A stretch of DNA of 64,000 nucleotides from Streptomyces sp. NBC_00344 (lineage in GTDB: Bacteria > Actinomycetota > Actinomycetes > Streptomycetales > Streptomycetaceae). This document shows, in pieces, positions 32,085-39,136 of the stretch (the first letter of the stretch is position 1; each line of letters begins with the position of its first letter). The notes beneath the pieces were generated by a model that saw nothing but the letters and a program-made list of their open reading frames with translations, made no database searches and was not told the DNA's origin. The stretch is taken from NCBI RefSeq assembly GCF_036088315.1, contig NZ_CP107996.1:4919501-4983500 (forward strand), written 5' to 3'. Position numbers and translations under genes: made by a program.

Positions 32085-32391
32085 TCACGGGTAGGCAGAG
32101 AAGGCGAGCAGCGCTGCTCCGACCCAGGCCAACCAGCTGCATGACGCCAGGGATACGCCATCGCAGAGCAAGGAGCCCACCGCCTGTGACGACTACGCCG
32201 CCGACCAGGAGCCACATTCCTTGTAACGCTTCCTTGGGCGCGCTGGGCGGATTGTCCTGGTCGTAGCTGTCGGCCCAGCCAGTCATCCCGTACCGGAACA
32301 CCAACCAGGCGATGACCATCAGATCGATGATGAGTAGCGCCACGCTGACCCCGACCTGCTCGCCAGTCGACGGCTCACCCCCGGGCCTCAT
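32085..32391 (-). pseudogene. DUF6234-like membrane protein with a likely frameshift
   Basis: From the ATG at 32391 the frame reads a sensible membrane protein: a hydrophobic helix VGVSVALLIIDLMVIAWLVF, the loop MTGWADSYDQDNPPSAP, and a second helix MWLLVGGVVVTGGGLLAL, then RWRIPGVMQ. There the frame turns into a low-quality, Arg/Pro/His-rich tail of about 110 residues. The alternative frame from about 32140 continues LAWVGAALLAFSAYP and stops at 32085, completing a third helix. A one-base indel near 32130-32145 therefore seems to have broken it. The layout resembles DUF6234 proteins of Streptomyces, but I am not sure of the family. It stands in decayed DNA just outside the att sites. Confidence 0.45.
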
Positions 32392-32950
32392 ACCCAGCAC
32401 CGTTCCGTTTGCGCGTGACAGCTTGTTGTTCGCATGCCGTCCAGCATGCTGTCGTGGCAGGCACCACACATGAGCACACCATGTGGATGCGCCGCCCTCA
32501 TCGCGCCGCCGCAGTCAGCGTGCCACCGGCCGACCAATGTGGAGCAGCCCGCGCGCAAGCCTCATAGGTGCCGAGTGGAATCCGTAGAGGGAGCCCTTGC
32601 ACCGGACATCAGCGTTTGCCATCAACAGGCGCGAACGACAGCGATCGCCGCCGCACCAGTGCGGACCGCCTGTCCTGAAGCAGGATGATGTGTCAGAGGG
32701 AGACGATTCATCGTGATCGACCTGCTGAAGATAAGGCCGCGAACCCAACTTCCGTTTCCTCTTCACCCGCCACGCGAAGTGAAGGCCGGGGCAGCCCGAA
32801 TGCAGAGGCGGCGGAGTTCATGCCGGAGCGGCTGCCCCCGGCGGGGGGAGCTCAGCCGGAGCGGTAGCCCCCGGCCTGGCGTTACGAGGAGGCTGGCAAT
32901 ATACGGCGGCAGCGAGGCAGTTGAGACCTCCCGTTGACAGGGGCAAAGAC
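32392..32950. other. intergenic, no feature seen
   Basis: 559 bases with several short frames of arginine/proline-biased composition and no ribosome sites. I see no RNA gene, repeat or palindrome in it. The last 50 bases hold the ribosome site of the gene at 32951. Confidence 0.5.
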
Positions 32951-33844
32951 ATGACGACGCACGCTGCGGAGGCTCAAGAGGACCGGTTGTCCGGTTCGGG
33001 GGAGGCGCGGGGGCGCGGTGCTGGGTTGCGAGTCCTGCTGTTCACGGTGACGGCACTCGTTTCCGGGGCCACGGGAGTGGCGGGCACCTTGCTCTACCAG
33101 AGAATCACCGCTCCGGACACGTCCGCCGTCGACGCTCAGGCCGCCGAGCTCGCCAAGGACCTGCGTCGCGACCTGAATGCAGGTTTTTGGTCGCCAGGGC
33201 ACACCTTCGGGGGGCAGTTTACCGAGGGCACGCTCGTCGCCCAGGTCGAGGCACACGGCGGAGCGCTGCTGAGTGCCGGCACGGGGCAGGGGCAGTCCGG
33301 CGGTCACAACCACACGGCGAAGGTGATGTTGGGGCTGCTGCCGCCCGGCACGGAGACCGTCGCCGCAGGCGCCTATCCGGTCCGCTGCTACCGCTACACC
33401 TACAGTTTCGGCGCAGGTAGCGTGAAACAGTCCACGATGACTTGCCCCGCCTCGCGGACCGATAGCAAGCCCGGCAGCCTCGTGGCGCAGATGGGTGAGC
33501 TGCTTGCGCGGCAGCCCACCGGGACTTATGTGTACCGGCAAGTGGCTACCGCGGGATATGCGCATACTCCGCAAGGCGCTGTGGACTTGCTGAAGGACAA
33601 GCGGCTCGTATCCGCCCGCGACACCGTGCGCGTGGTCTCCGGCAAGGCTGACGGCGATGACGTCTACGTTCTCGCGGTGCACATCAACGGCGCCTGCCAC
33701 TACCTGCGCATGGACTCCTCGTCTTCCGCGTCGCGTCTGATACCACTGTGGCTCGCCCCAGCCGATGAGCAGGAGGCTTGTGGCGTGAAGCAGGCAGTGG
33801 CCGCCGCTGTCCTGTCCGGGGTTGACCCCGCTAAGGCGGGGTGA
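32951..33844 (+). CDS. membrane-anchored protein of unknown function
   Basis: A 297-residue protein. Residues 1-25 are polar, and about 27-48 (VLLFTVTALVSGATGVAGTLLY) form a single membrane helix. The rest is an extracytoplasmic domain of mixed alpha/beta character with four cysteines placed as two possible disulfide pairs (PVRCYRYTY with MTCPAS, and GACHYL with EACGVK). No known family is recognised. The ATG at 32951 has an AGGGGC-like site. It lies alone between decayed DNA and a minus-strand phosphotransferase, both typical of accessory chromosome. A sensory or surface role is only a guess. Confidence 0.78.
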   Translation: MTTHAAEAQEDRLSGSGEARGRGAGLRVLLFTVTALVSGATGVAGTLLYQRITAPDTSAVDAQAAELAKDLRRDLNAGFWSPGHTFGGQFTEGTLVAQVEAHGGALLSAGTGQGQSGGHNHTAKVMLGLLPPGTETVAAGAYPVRCYRYTYSFGAGSVKQSTMTCPASRTDSKPGSLVAQMGELLARQPTGTYVYRQVATAGYAHTPQGAVDLLKDKRLVSARDTVRVVSGKADGDDVYVLAVHINGACHYLRMDSSSSASRLIPLWLAPADEQEACGVKQAVAAAVLSGVDPAKAG

Positions 33845-33877
33845 CAGCGGCGGCCGGCCCCACACAGCGGCTCGCAA

Positions 33878-34729
33878 TCAGCTGCCGGTATCCAGCCCGT
33901 TGCGATCCAGGGCTGCTCGGGTCTGGCAGAGCCACTCCGTGCCGAGCCGGCGCCCGTTCGGGAATTGATCTTCTCGATCCCAGCGCCATGCTGTGATCAT
34001 CGCCAGCACGAGGATCCTGCACGCACGCAGCAATCCTCGGTCGACACCCGGGTAGTGCTCGCTGACGTCATCGGGCGCATGGGCGAGGTCGAATTCGACA
34101 GGCCCACGGCAGCACGTCTCGAGGTCTATGAACAGCGGCCCGTTCTTCGTGGTCAGCACGTTGCCGGGGTGCGGCTCGCCGTGCAGGAGCTGCTCGGCTG
34201 TGCCGCGCTCAGTGATGGCTCGCCTCACGCTTCGCAAGGTGTTGCCGAGGAGCTCGCGATCCGCGTCGGCGAGCGTCGGCGTACGGTCGCGGCTTGCCAC
34301 GAGTTGCTGGGCCTGCTCGACTCGATCCGTGAAATGCGGCGTGGGGACATCGAGTGTGCGCATACCGGCATGCAGCCGCTTGAGTGCATTGCCGTAGTCC
34401 GCTGGTAAGACCTCATGAGGCGTCGCGGGTTCGTAGTAGGTCCACAGCGTGACCACATAGCCATCCCGCTCGTATACGCCTGGCTCCACTCGAGGGTCAA
34501 GAGCGGCCACCGGGCTCCCGGATTCGGCAAGCCGTTGAGCAAGCTCGATCTCGAACTGTGCCACCTGGTGCTCTGCAGGTGCCACGCGGGCCAGGACATC
34601 ACAAGGCAGCAGACGCAGACTGAGCTTGTTCGAGTCATGAACAACGATGGCGTCGTCGACTGTCAGGTCGAGCGATGAGGCTGCTGACAAGGCCGCAGCT
34701 ACTGCACGCGGGACCTCTGACGCCTGCAT
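33878..34729 (-). CDS. aminoglycoside phosphotransferase (APH) family protein
   Basis: A 283-residue kinase-fold protein. The N-lobe is short (VVHDSNKLSLRLLPCDVLARV). The C-lobe has the catalytic loop LLHGEPHPGNVL, in which the Asp of the usual HGDxxxxN is Glu, a variant seen in a branch of this family, and the metal-binding LFIDLETCCRGPVEFDLA in place of DFG. It could phosphorylate a small molecule such as an antibiotic or homoserine-like substrate; the sequence does not say which. The ATG at 34729 has only a weak site. Upstream in the other direction lies an empty 430-base stretch. Confidence 0.85.
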   Translation of the reverse strand: MQASEVPRAVAAALSAASSLDLTVDDAIVVHDSNKLSLRLLPCDVLARVAPAEHQVAQFEIELAQRLAESGSPVAALDPRVEPGVYERDGYVVTLWTYYEPATPHEVLPADYGNALKRLHAGMRTLDVPTPHFTDRVEQAQQLVASRDRTPTLADADRELLGNTLRSVRRAITERGTAEQLLHGEPHPGNVLTTKNGPLFIDLETCCRGPVEFDLAHAPDDVSEHYPGVDRGLLRACRILVLAMITAWRWDREDQFPNGRRLGTEWLCQTRAALDRNGLDTGS

Positions 34730-35158
34730 CGTTGCCTGGCCCCCTTTTCGCTCACAGCTGCCGTACTTCCCAAGTGGCGCGACCTCGGGCACCGTACCCC
34801 GTTGGGGGCCGGGGCCACCCGGCCGCAGCACTTGCCCGCCTCGTCGGGACAGCAGCGCACTACCGCAGTCTCAAGCAACTGCGGCTGTCCAGGGCGTCCT
34901 GACGCACCAGCAGGGCGCGGAGCGGCGTACGGCGGCGGCCATGAGCGCAGCGCAGCGGGAAGGCCCGGAGAGCCATGGCCCGCTGGTTCTCCTGGGCCCG
35001 GGCAATACCGAGGGCCCCATCCCCTCGCCGCCCGGCCGCCGCTGGGTGGTCCGGCCCGGCCGGGGCCGCACCTGGGGGACGAACTGCCGGACAGACAGGG
35101 CACGGCACCCCCTGGGACCGCAGGCCGCCGATGGGCACGCCCGGGGGGTCCCGCGTGG
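34730..35158. other. intergenic, no feature seen
   Basis: 429 bases between two minus-strand genes. Frames in it are rich in Gly, Pro and Arg and lack ribosome sites. No RNA or repeat recognised. It should hold the promoter of the APH-like gene. Confidence 0.5.
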
Positions 35159-35881
35159 TCAGCAGAGCGCCCGCACGAGGAGTGTTCCGATCTCGCGGGT
35201 GCCCGTCGGAGCTGCCAGTACGCCCGCGGTGGCTGCCGTGAATCCGTGCTCCGTGAGCATGTGCAGCCAGGCCTGCGGCTCGTAGTCCCAGTGCTGCATG
35301 ACGAGCGGGTCAGCGTCACCGGACCCACCGGATCCACCGGACCCGTAGGACCCATTGGACCCATTGGACCCATCGAATCCATCGGACCGGCCGATGTGTG
35401 CGGACCGGCAGCCGTAGTGGTTCCCGACGGGCGGTCGTTGGGAGAACGCGAACACCCCGCCCGGACGCAGCGCCTTGCGGACCGCCGGCAGGAGAACCAT
35501 CGGGTCGGTGAACCAGGCCGCGCCGAACACCGAGTACACGGCGTCGAAGTCCTCGTCCGTGTTCTCCATGTACGTCACGGCGTCCCCGAGGTTCAGGTCG
35601 AGGCCGGCGCCGTTCCAGAGGGCTTGCGCTGCCTTCAGCTGCGCGGGCGAGGCGTCCACGCCGACCGCGCGGGCACCGAGGGCGGCGAGGTGGGCGAGAT
35701 TGCCGCCCTGTCCGCAGCCGAGGTCGAGGACCGATGAGCCGGGGCCGATGCCGAGAACGTCCGCGCCGGGGCCGTGGTCCGGGTACTGGGTGAAGTCGAA
35801 CCGGGTGCGCCGGCCTGCGCCATGCGGGGGCCGCTCCGGCCTCTGCCGTGCGTTCGTGTCCCAGGCGGTCGTGTCGACCAT
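35159..35881 (-). CDS. SAM-dependent methyltransferase with Gly/Ser repeat insert
   Basis: A 240-residue class I methyltransferase: motif I SVLDLGCGQGGNLAHLAALG, acidic AVGVDASPAQL, then GDAVTYMENTDEDFDAVYSVFGAAWFTDP and VRKALRPGGVFAFSQRPP. Between the catalytic core and the C-terminal segment is a low-complexity stretch of about 25 residues made of Gly, Ser and Asn (DGSNGSNGSYGSGGSGGSGD), encoded by an imperfect 9-base repeat. The rest resembles methyltransferases of the Methyltransf_11/25 type with no clear substrate. The insert sits in a loop and probably does not destroy the fold. Confidence 0.88.
   Translation of the reverse strand: MVDTTAWDTNARQRPERPPHGAGRRTRFDFTQYPDHGPGADVLGIGPGSSVLDLGCGQGGNLAHLAALGARAVGVDASPAQLKAAQALWNGAGLDLNLGDAVTYMENTDEDFDAVYSVFGAAWFTDPMVLLPAVRKALRPGGVFAFSQRPPVGNHYGCRSAHIGRSDGFDGSNGSNGSYGSGGSGGSGDADPLVMQHWDYEPQAWLHMLTEHGFTAATAGVLAAPTGTREIGTLLVRALC
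35319..35385. repeat. imperfect 9-bp repeats inside the methyltransferase gene
   Basis: Reiterated (T/G)GGACCCAT-type units such as GGACCCATT three times in a row. They encode the Gly-Ser-Asn linker of the methyltransferase on the minus strand. In-frame unit length (9) permits copy-number change without frameshift. Confidence 0.8.
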
Positions 35882-36460
35882 CGCGAGTCCTCTCAGGGAA
35901 TCGGCCGTTCCGGCAAAGCCCGTCCGGCCGACGGCTCATGGGCCGTGCTTGGTTTCTTCATATCGCTGCCGGGGCTGTCGCCGCAGCCTCCGCGGCAATC
36001 CCCGCCTTCGTCCGGTGCAGCGGTCTCCGGCCGTGTCTCCGGTTCGATGATGTATCCGGGCGCCGGGGTGGGCGGAGGGTCCGCACCCCGGTGGGAGCCG
36101 GACCCGCCTCGGCCCCGTCGTGCCAAGGAATACGGTCACATGGGCGCTGTCATTCAGCGCGGGTGGGAACTCCCGTGGTGGCGCGCGCAAGACGCTGCGC
36201 AGCAACCTGGTGCGCGCCGAGAATCCGTACGACGGGACGGCCGCGGGCCGCCGCGCTCCTCACTTCCCGCAACGCCCGCGACCGCGGGATCCGCGACAGC
36301 CCCTCAGCTGTACGCCGGTACACGGAGGCATACGAACCCCCCGTCCCCGGCCGGGCCGGCGCGGCACCGGTGACGGCACATGGTGGGAGAGGGGCCGGCC
36401 GGGGTTGGAAGAGAAATTCCATCGTGCTTTCCCCGGGCGCCTGTAATGTGAGGCCACAGG
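35882..36460. other. intergenic region upstream of the Y RNA locus
   Basis: 579 bases without a supported gene. The last 40 bases hold a possible -10 box (TGTAAT at 36442-36447) for the first RNA at 36461. The frames here are Pro/Arg rich and have no ribosome sites. Confidence 0.5.
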
Positions 36461-36571
36461 TTCTTGCATCTCCCGGTGCGCAGGCTGCGGTTACTTCTTC
36501 TGGTGAAATGCCTTCGGGCATGCGGGCTCGATACCCGCAGGACCGCCGCCACTCTGATCTCGGGAGGCACA
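36461..36571 (+). ncRNA. Y RNA-like structured RNA, copy 1
   Basis: About 110 nt, foldable by eye into one long hairpin with a branched top. The lower stem is CTCCCG (36470-36475) with CGGGAG (36561-36566), extended by TGC/GCA. The second stem is GGCTGCGGT (36483-36491) with ACCGCCGCC (36542-36550), eight of nine pairs. At the top are a TTCG tetraloop hairpin (36508-36521) and a tRNA T-arm mimic GCGGG-CTCGATA-CCCGC (36522-36538). The conserved 5' block CCGGTGCGCAG and 3' block TGATCTCGGG recur in copy 2. It lies directly upstream of a Ro60 gene on the same strand. Bacterial Y RNAs have this form: a paired-end stem that binds Ro and a tRNA-like module. Ends are approximate. Confidence 0.72.
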
Positions 36572-36578
36572 GCATCGG

Positions 36579-36722
36579 GGGGTGTCCGGTGCGCAGATCG
36601 GGGATACTTCCACTTTCCATGGGGTGGTCGCGGGTTCGAGTCCCGTCGGAGGCTCCGGGCTTCCGTAGCTCAGCGGTAGAGCACCTTGTCTCCCCGGCCG
36701 ACCTTGATCTCGGGCACCTCCC
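36579..36722 (+). ncRNA. Y RNA-like structured RNA, copy 2, with permuted tRNA module (YrlA type)
   Basis: About 144 nt. The lower stem is GGTGTCCG (36581-36588) with CGGGCACC (36711-36718). Next is CGGGGA (36599-36604) with TCCCCG (36691-36696). The top is a circularly permuted tRNA body: T-arm GCGGG-TTCGAGT-CCCGT (36630-36646), acceptor 3' strand CGGAGGC (36647-36653), closing loop TCCGG, acceptor 5' strand GCTTCCG (36659-36665), TA, then D-arm GCTC-AGCGGTA-GAGC (36668-36682). Thus the acceptor stem is capped and the place of the anticodon arm is taken by the Ro-binding stem. This is the design reported for YrlA-type RNAs. It precedes the Ro60 start by 36 bases. Ends are approximate. Confidence 0.8.
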
Positions 36723-36733
36723 CTGCTGGGCTT

Positions 36734-36750
36734 CCCCTCCACGCGAGGGG
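36734..36750 (+). promoter_or_regulatory. hairpin that includes the ro60 ribosome site
   Basis: CCCCTC (36734-36739), loop CACGC, GAGGGG (36745-36750). The right arm is the Shine-Dalgarno of the gene at 36758, so the structure could end the upstream RNA or shut off translation. Confidence 0.55.
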
Positions 36751-36757
36751 TTCTCTC

Positions 36758-38368
36758 ATGTCCAGGTTCAACCAGCGCCGTGCCCGGCCGGCTGCCGGCT
36801 CCCCGGTGACGTCCGTCGACGAGCGCACAACAACCCATGAGGGCGGCGCGGGGCACCTGCGCGACACCAGGTCGGAGCTCTTCCTCCTCGCTGTGTCCAA
36901 CTTCGTCGGCGCGAACGCCTTTTACGAGAAGGGTGACGAGCGCGACGAGCGCTACCGGAGCCTGGTCCGCGAGCTCGCCATCGAAGACCCCGCCTGGGTG
37001 GCGGGTCTGCTGAAGTGGCTGCGGGGCGAGGGCAACATGCGTAGCGCGGCTCTCGTGGGAGCCGCGGAGTTCACGGCCGAACGGATCGTCCGCGAGGCGC
37101 CCGGCTACTCGAGGCAGGTCATCGACTCCGTCCTGCAACGTGCCGACGAGCCCGGTGAGTTCCTCGGCTACTGGACCGGCAACTACGGTCGGGCCCTCCC
37201 CAAGCCGGTGAAGCGTGGCCTGGCCGACGCGGCGCGGCGGCTCTACACGGAGCGGTCGCTCCTCAAGTACGACACCGAGTCCAAGGGGTACCGCTTCGGC
37301 GATGTCCTGAACCTCGCCCACCCGGCGCCCGCGGCCGACAAGCCGTGGCAGGGGGACCTGTTCGAGCACGCCATCGACCGGCGCAAGAAGCGCGGCGACG
37401 AGATACCCGCCCGGTTGCCCCTGCTCCTGGCACGGCAGCGGCTGATGGCGACACCCGTCGAGCAGCGCCGTCACATCCTGGGGACCCAGCCGGAGTTGCT
37501 GCGCGCCGCGGGTATGACCTGGGAGGCGCTGGCCGGCTGGCTGCAGGGCCCGATGGATGCCGAGGCGTGGGAAGCCGTCATCCCGTCGATGGGCCTGATG
37601 GCGCTGTGCCGGAATCTCCGCAACTTCGACGAGGCCGGGGTCCGCGACGCCGCGGCGGCGCAGGCCGCCGCCCGTATCGCCGATCCGCGAGAGGTGTCGC
37701 GGTCTCGCATGCTGCCGTTCAGGTTCTGGGCCGCGTACAAGCATGCCCCGTCCCTGCGCTGGGCTCACGCGCTCGAGCAGGCGCTCGGTCACTCGCTGGC
37801 CAATGTGCCCGCGCTGCCGGGCCGGACGCTGATCCTCGTCGACAGGTCCCCTTCGATGTTCCCGGGATACGGCTACTCGACGCCGAACGCGTCGGACATC
37901 ACTCTTGCGGAACAGGCCGCTGTCTTCGGTTCGGCGCTTGCGGTGCGCGCGGCGAACCCGTCACTCGTCGAGTTCGGTATGTCCAGCCGGCTGATGCATG
38001 TTCCCAGGGGCGGCAGCGTGCTGAAGCTGATCGAGAAGTTCGGCCGCATCGCCGGCACCGACATCCCGACGGCGGTGAAGCAGCACTTCGACCGGCACGA
38101 CCGGATCGTCGTCGTCACCGACGAACAGACCCGGCCGGGATGGCTTCCCTCCAACTGCGCCGATCACGGCGGGATGCGCGAGACGGAGATCGACGAACTC
38201 GTCCCGAGGACGGTACCCGTGTACATGTGGAACATGGCCGGGTACCGGGCGGGCGCCATGCCGTCCGGCGGCGGGAACCGGCATGCCATGGGCGGTCTCA
38301 CCGACCAGGCGTTCCGTACGATCCCGCTCATCGAGGCCGGCCGCGACGCCACCTGGCCCTGGGTGTAG
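36758..38368 (+). CDS. rsr: Ro60 / TROVE-domain RNA-binding protein (Rsr-like)
   Basis: A 536-residue Ro protein, close to the length of human Ro60 (538) and Deinococcus Rsr (about 530). Residues about 15-345 are the HEAT-like TROVE ring: GGAGHLRDTRSELFLLAVSNF, YRSLVRELAIEDPAWVAGLLKWLR, GEGNMRSAALVGAAEF, DEPGEFLGYWTGNYGRALPKPVKRGLADA, and others. Residues about 355-536 are a vWA-like domain with a full MIDAS: DRSPSM (Asp362, Ser364, Ser366), GTDIPTA and VVVTDEQT. Ro proteins bind Y RNAs on the ring surface and the ends of misfolded RNAs in the ring hole; in bacteria they work with exoribonucleases. The ATG at 36758 is chosen because GAGGGG precedes it and the family begins there. It follows two candidate Y RNAs on the same strand and has no RtcB-type neighbour. 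Confidence 0.95.
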   Translation: MSRFNQRRARPAAGSPVTSVDERTTTHEGGAGHLRDTRSELFLLAVSNFVGANAFYEKGDERDERYRSLVRELAIEDPAWVAGLLKWLRGEGNMRSAALVGAAEFTAERIVREAPGYSRQVIDSVLQRADEPGEFLGYWTGNYGRALPKPVKRGLADAARRLYTERSLLKYDTESKGYRFGDVLNLAHPAPAADKPWQGDLFEHAIDRRKKRGDEIPARLPLLLARQRLMATPVEQRRHILGTQPELLRAAGMTWEALAGWLQGPMDAEAWEAVIPSMGLMALCRNLRNFDEAGVRDAAAAQAAARIADPREVSRSRMLPFRFWAAYKHAPSLRWAHALEQALGHSLANVPALPGRTLILVDRSPSMFPGYGYSTPNASDITLAEQAAVFGSALAVRAANPSLVEFGMSSRLMHVPRGGSVLKLIEKFGRIAGTDIPTAVKQHFDRHDRIVVVTDEQTRPGWLPSNCADHGGMRETEIDELVPRTVPVYMWNMAGYRAGAMPSGGGNRHAMGGLTDQAFRTIPLIEAGRDATWPWV

Positions 38369-38389
38369 CGGCGTGGCGGCAGGCGCGGT

Positions 38390-38941
38390 TCACCGCAGGG
38401 CGGGCGCGAAGTCCACGTCGGACGCGCGCAGTACGCGGACGGACCGCCCGGGGAAAGCGAGATGCCGGTAGATCTCGTTGTGGTGCGCGATCGACCGGTC
38501 CGGCGGGACGTACGCGCTGGAGGCGGGCCTGTGCGATGTGGTGTGCCCGTCGGCGACCAGCACCAGGTCGTACCCGTGGCTCAGCGCCTGCCGCGCCGTG
38601 GTCTCCACGCAGATCTCGGTCGCGAAACCGGTGACGATCACCTCGGTGACTCCCAGCGCTTTGAGGGTCCTGTCGAGATCGGTGTCCAGGAAGCTGTCCG
38701 CGCTGGTCTTGTGGACGACCTTCTCGCCGGCGGCAGGACCGAGTTCGGGGACCATCCGCCAGCCTTCGCTACCGGTCCTCATCTCGTCGTCGTGGTGCTG
38801 GATCGTCACGACCGGAACACCGGCGGATGCGGCGCGCGCCCGGAGCCTGGCGATCACGGCGACGGTCTCGGCGCCCCGGTGGGCGATCGCCACCGGGGTG
38901 TTCTGCATGTCTATGACGAGGAGGGCGGAGGTCGTTGGCAT
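38390..38941 (-). CDS. isochorismatase-like cysteine hydrolase
   Basis: A 183-residue hydrolase of the isochorismatase fold: ALLVIDMQNTPVA with the catalytic Asp at the start, the Lys in VVHKTSADSFLDT, and the nucleophilic Cys in VTGFATEICVETTARQAL, preceded by the cis-peptide region. Members hydrolyse amides such as nicotinamide or N-carbamoyl compounds; the exact substrate is unknown. It is encoded on the opposite strand to the Ro60 gene and ends 21 bases from it (convergent). A second member of the same fold lies at 40240, beyond a GlxA-type regulator. Confidence 0.9.
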   Translation of the reverse strand: MPTTSALLVIDMQNTPVAIAHRGAETVAVIARLRARAASAGVPVVTIQHHDDEMRTGSEGWRMVPELGPAAGEKVVHKTSADSFLDTDLDRTLKALGVTEVIVTGFATEICVETTARQALSHGYDLVLVADGHTTSHRPASSAYVPPDRSIAHHNEIYRHLAFPGRSVRVLRASDVDFAPALR

Positions 38942-39056
38942 CGGCCCACGGTAGCCGCCTCTCTGCGGGGGGCTTGCTCCCTACCGGACCGCGCGCCGGC
39001 CCGGACGCCGCCCTGAAAACCCGGGTCCGTGGAGGGGAAGGCCGCCCGTACGTACC

Positions 39057-39090
39057 GGCACCCGCTCGTACCCGGCACCCGCTCGTACCC
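39057..39090. repeat. 17-bp tandem duplication
   Basis: GGCACCCGCTCGTACCC occurs twice head to tail in the short gap between two minus-strand genes. It looks like a local slippage duplication. Confidence 0.85.
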
Positions 39091-39136
39091 GGGCACGCTG
39101 GGAGCCGAGAGCGGCCTTCCGTGCCCTGGCCGGGCT

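Noticed and set aside
36508..36550. Copy 1 RNA considered as the 3' half of a long-variable-arm tRNA (Ser, Leu or Sec type)
   Set aside because: The TTCG hairpin and T-arm look like a variable arm and T-arm, but no matching acceptor 5' strand, D-arm or anticodon arm precedes them, and ACCGCCGCC pairs with GGCTGCGGT of the Y-type stem instead.
36491..37792. Long minus-strand frame (433 codons) opposite the Ro60 gene
   Set aside because: It is antisense to the TROVE protein and enters the tRNA-like RNAs, where its translation resembles known artefacts of reading tRNA genes. No ribosome site.
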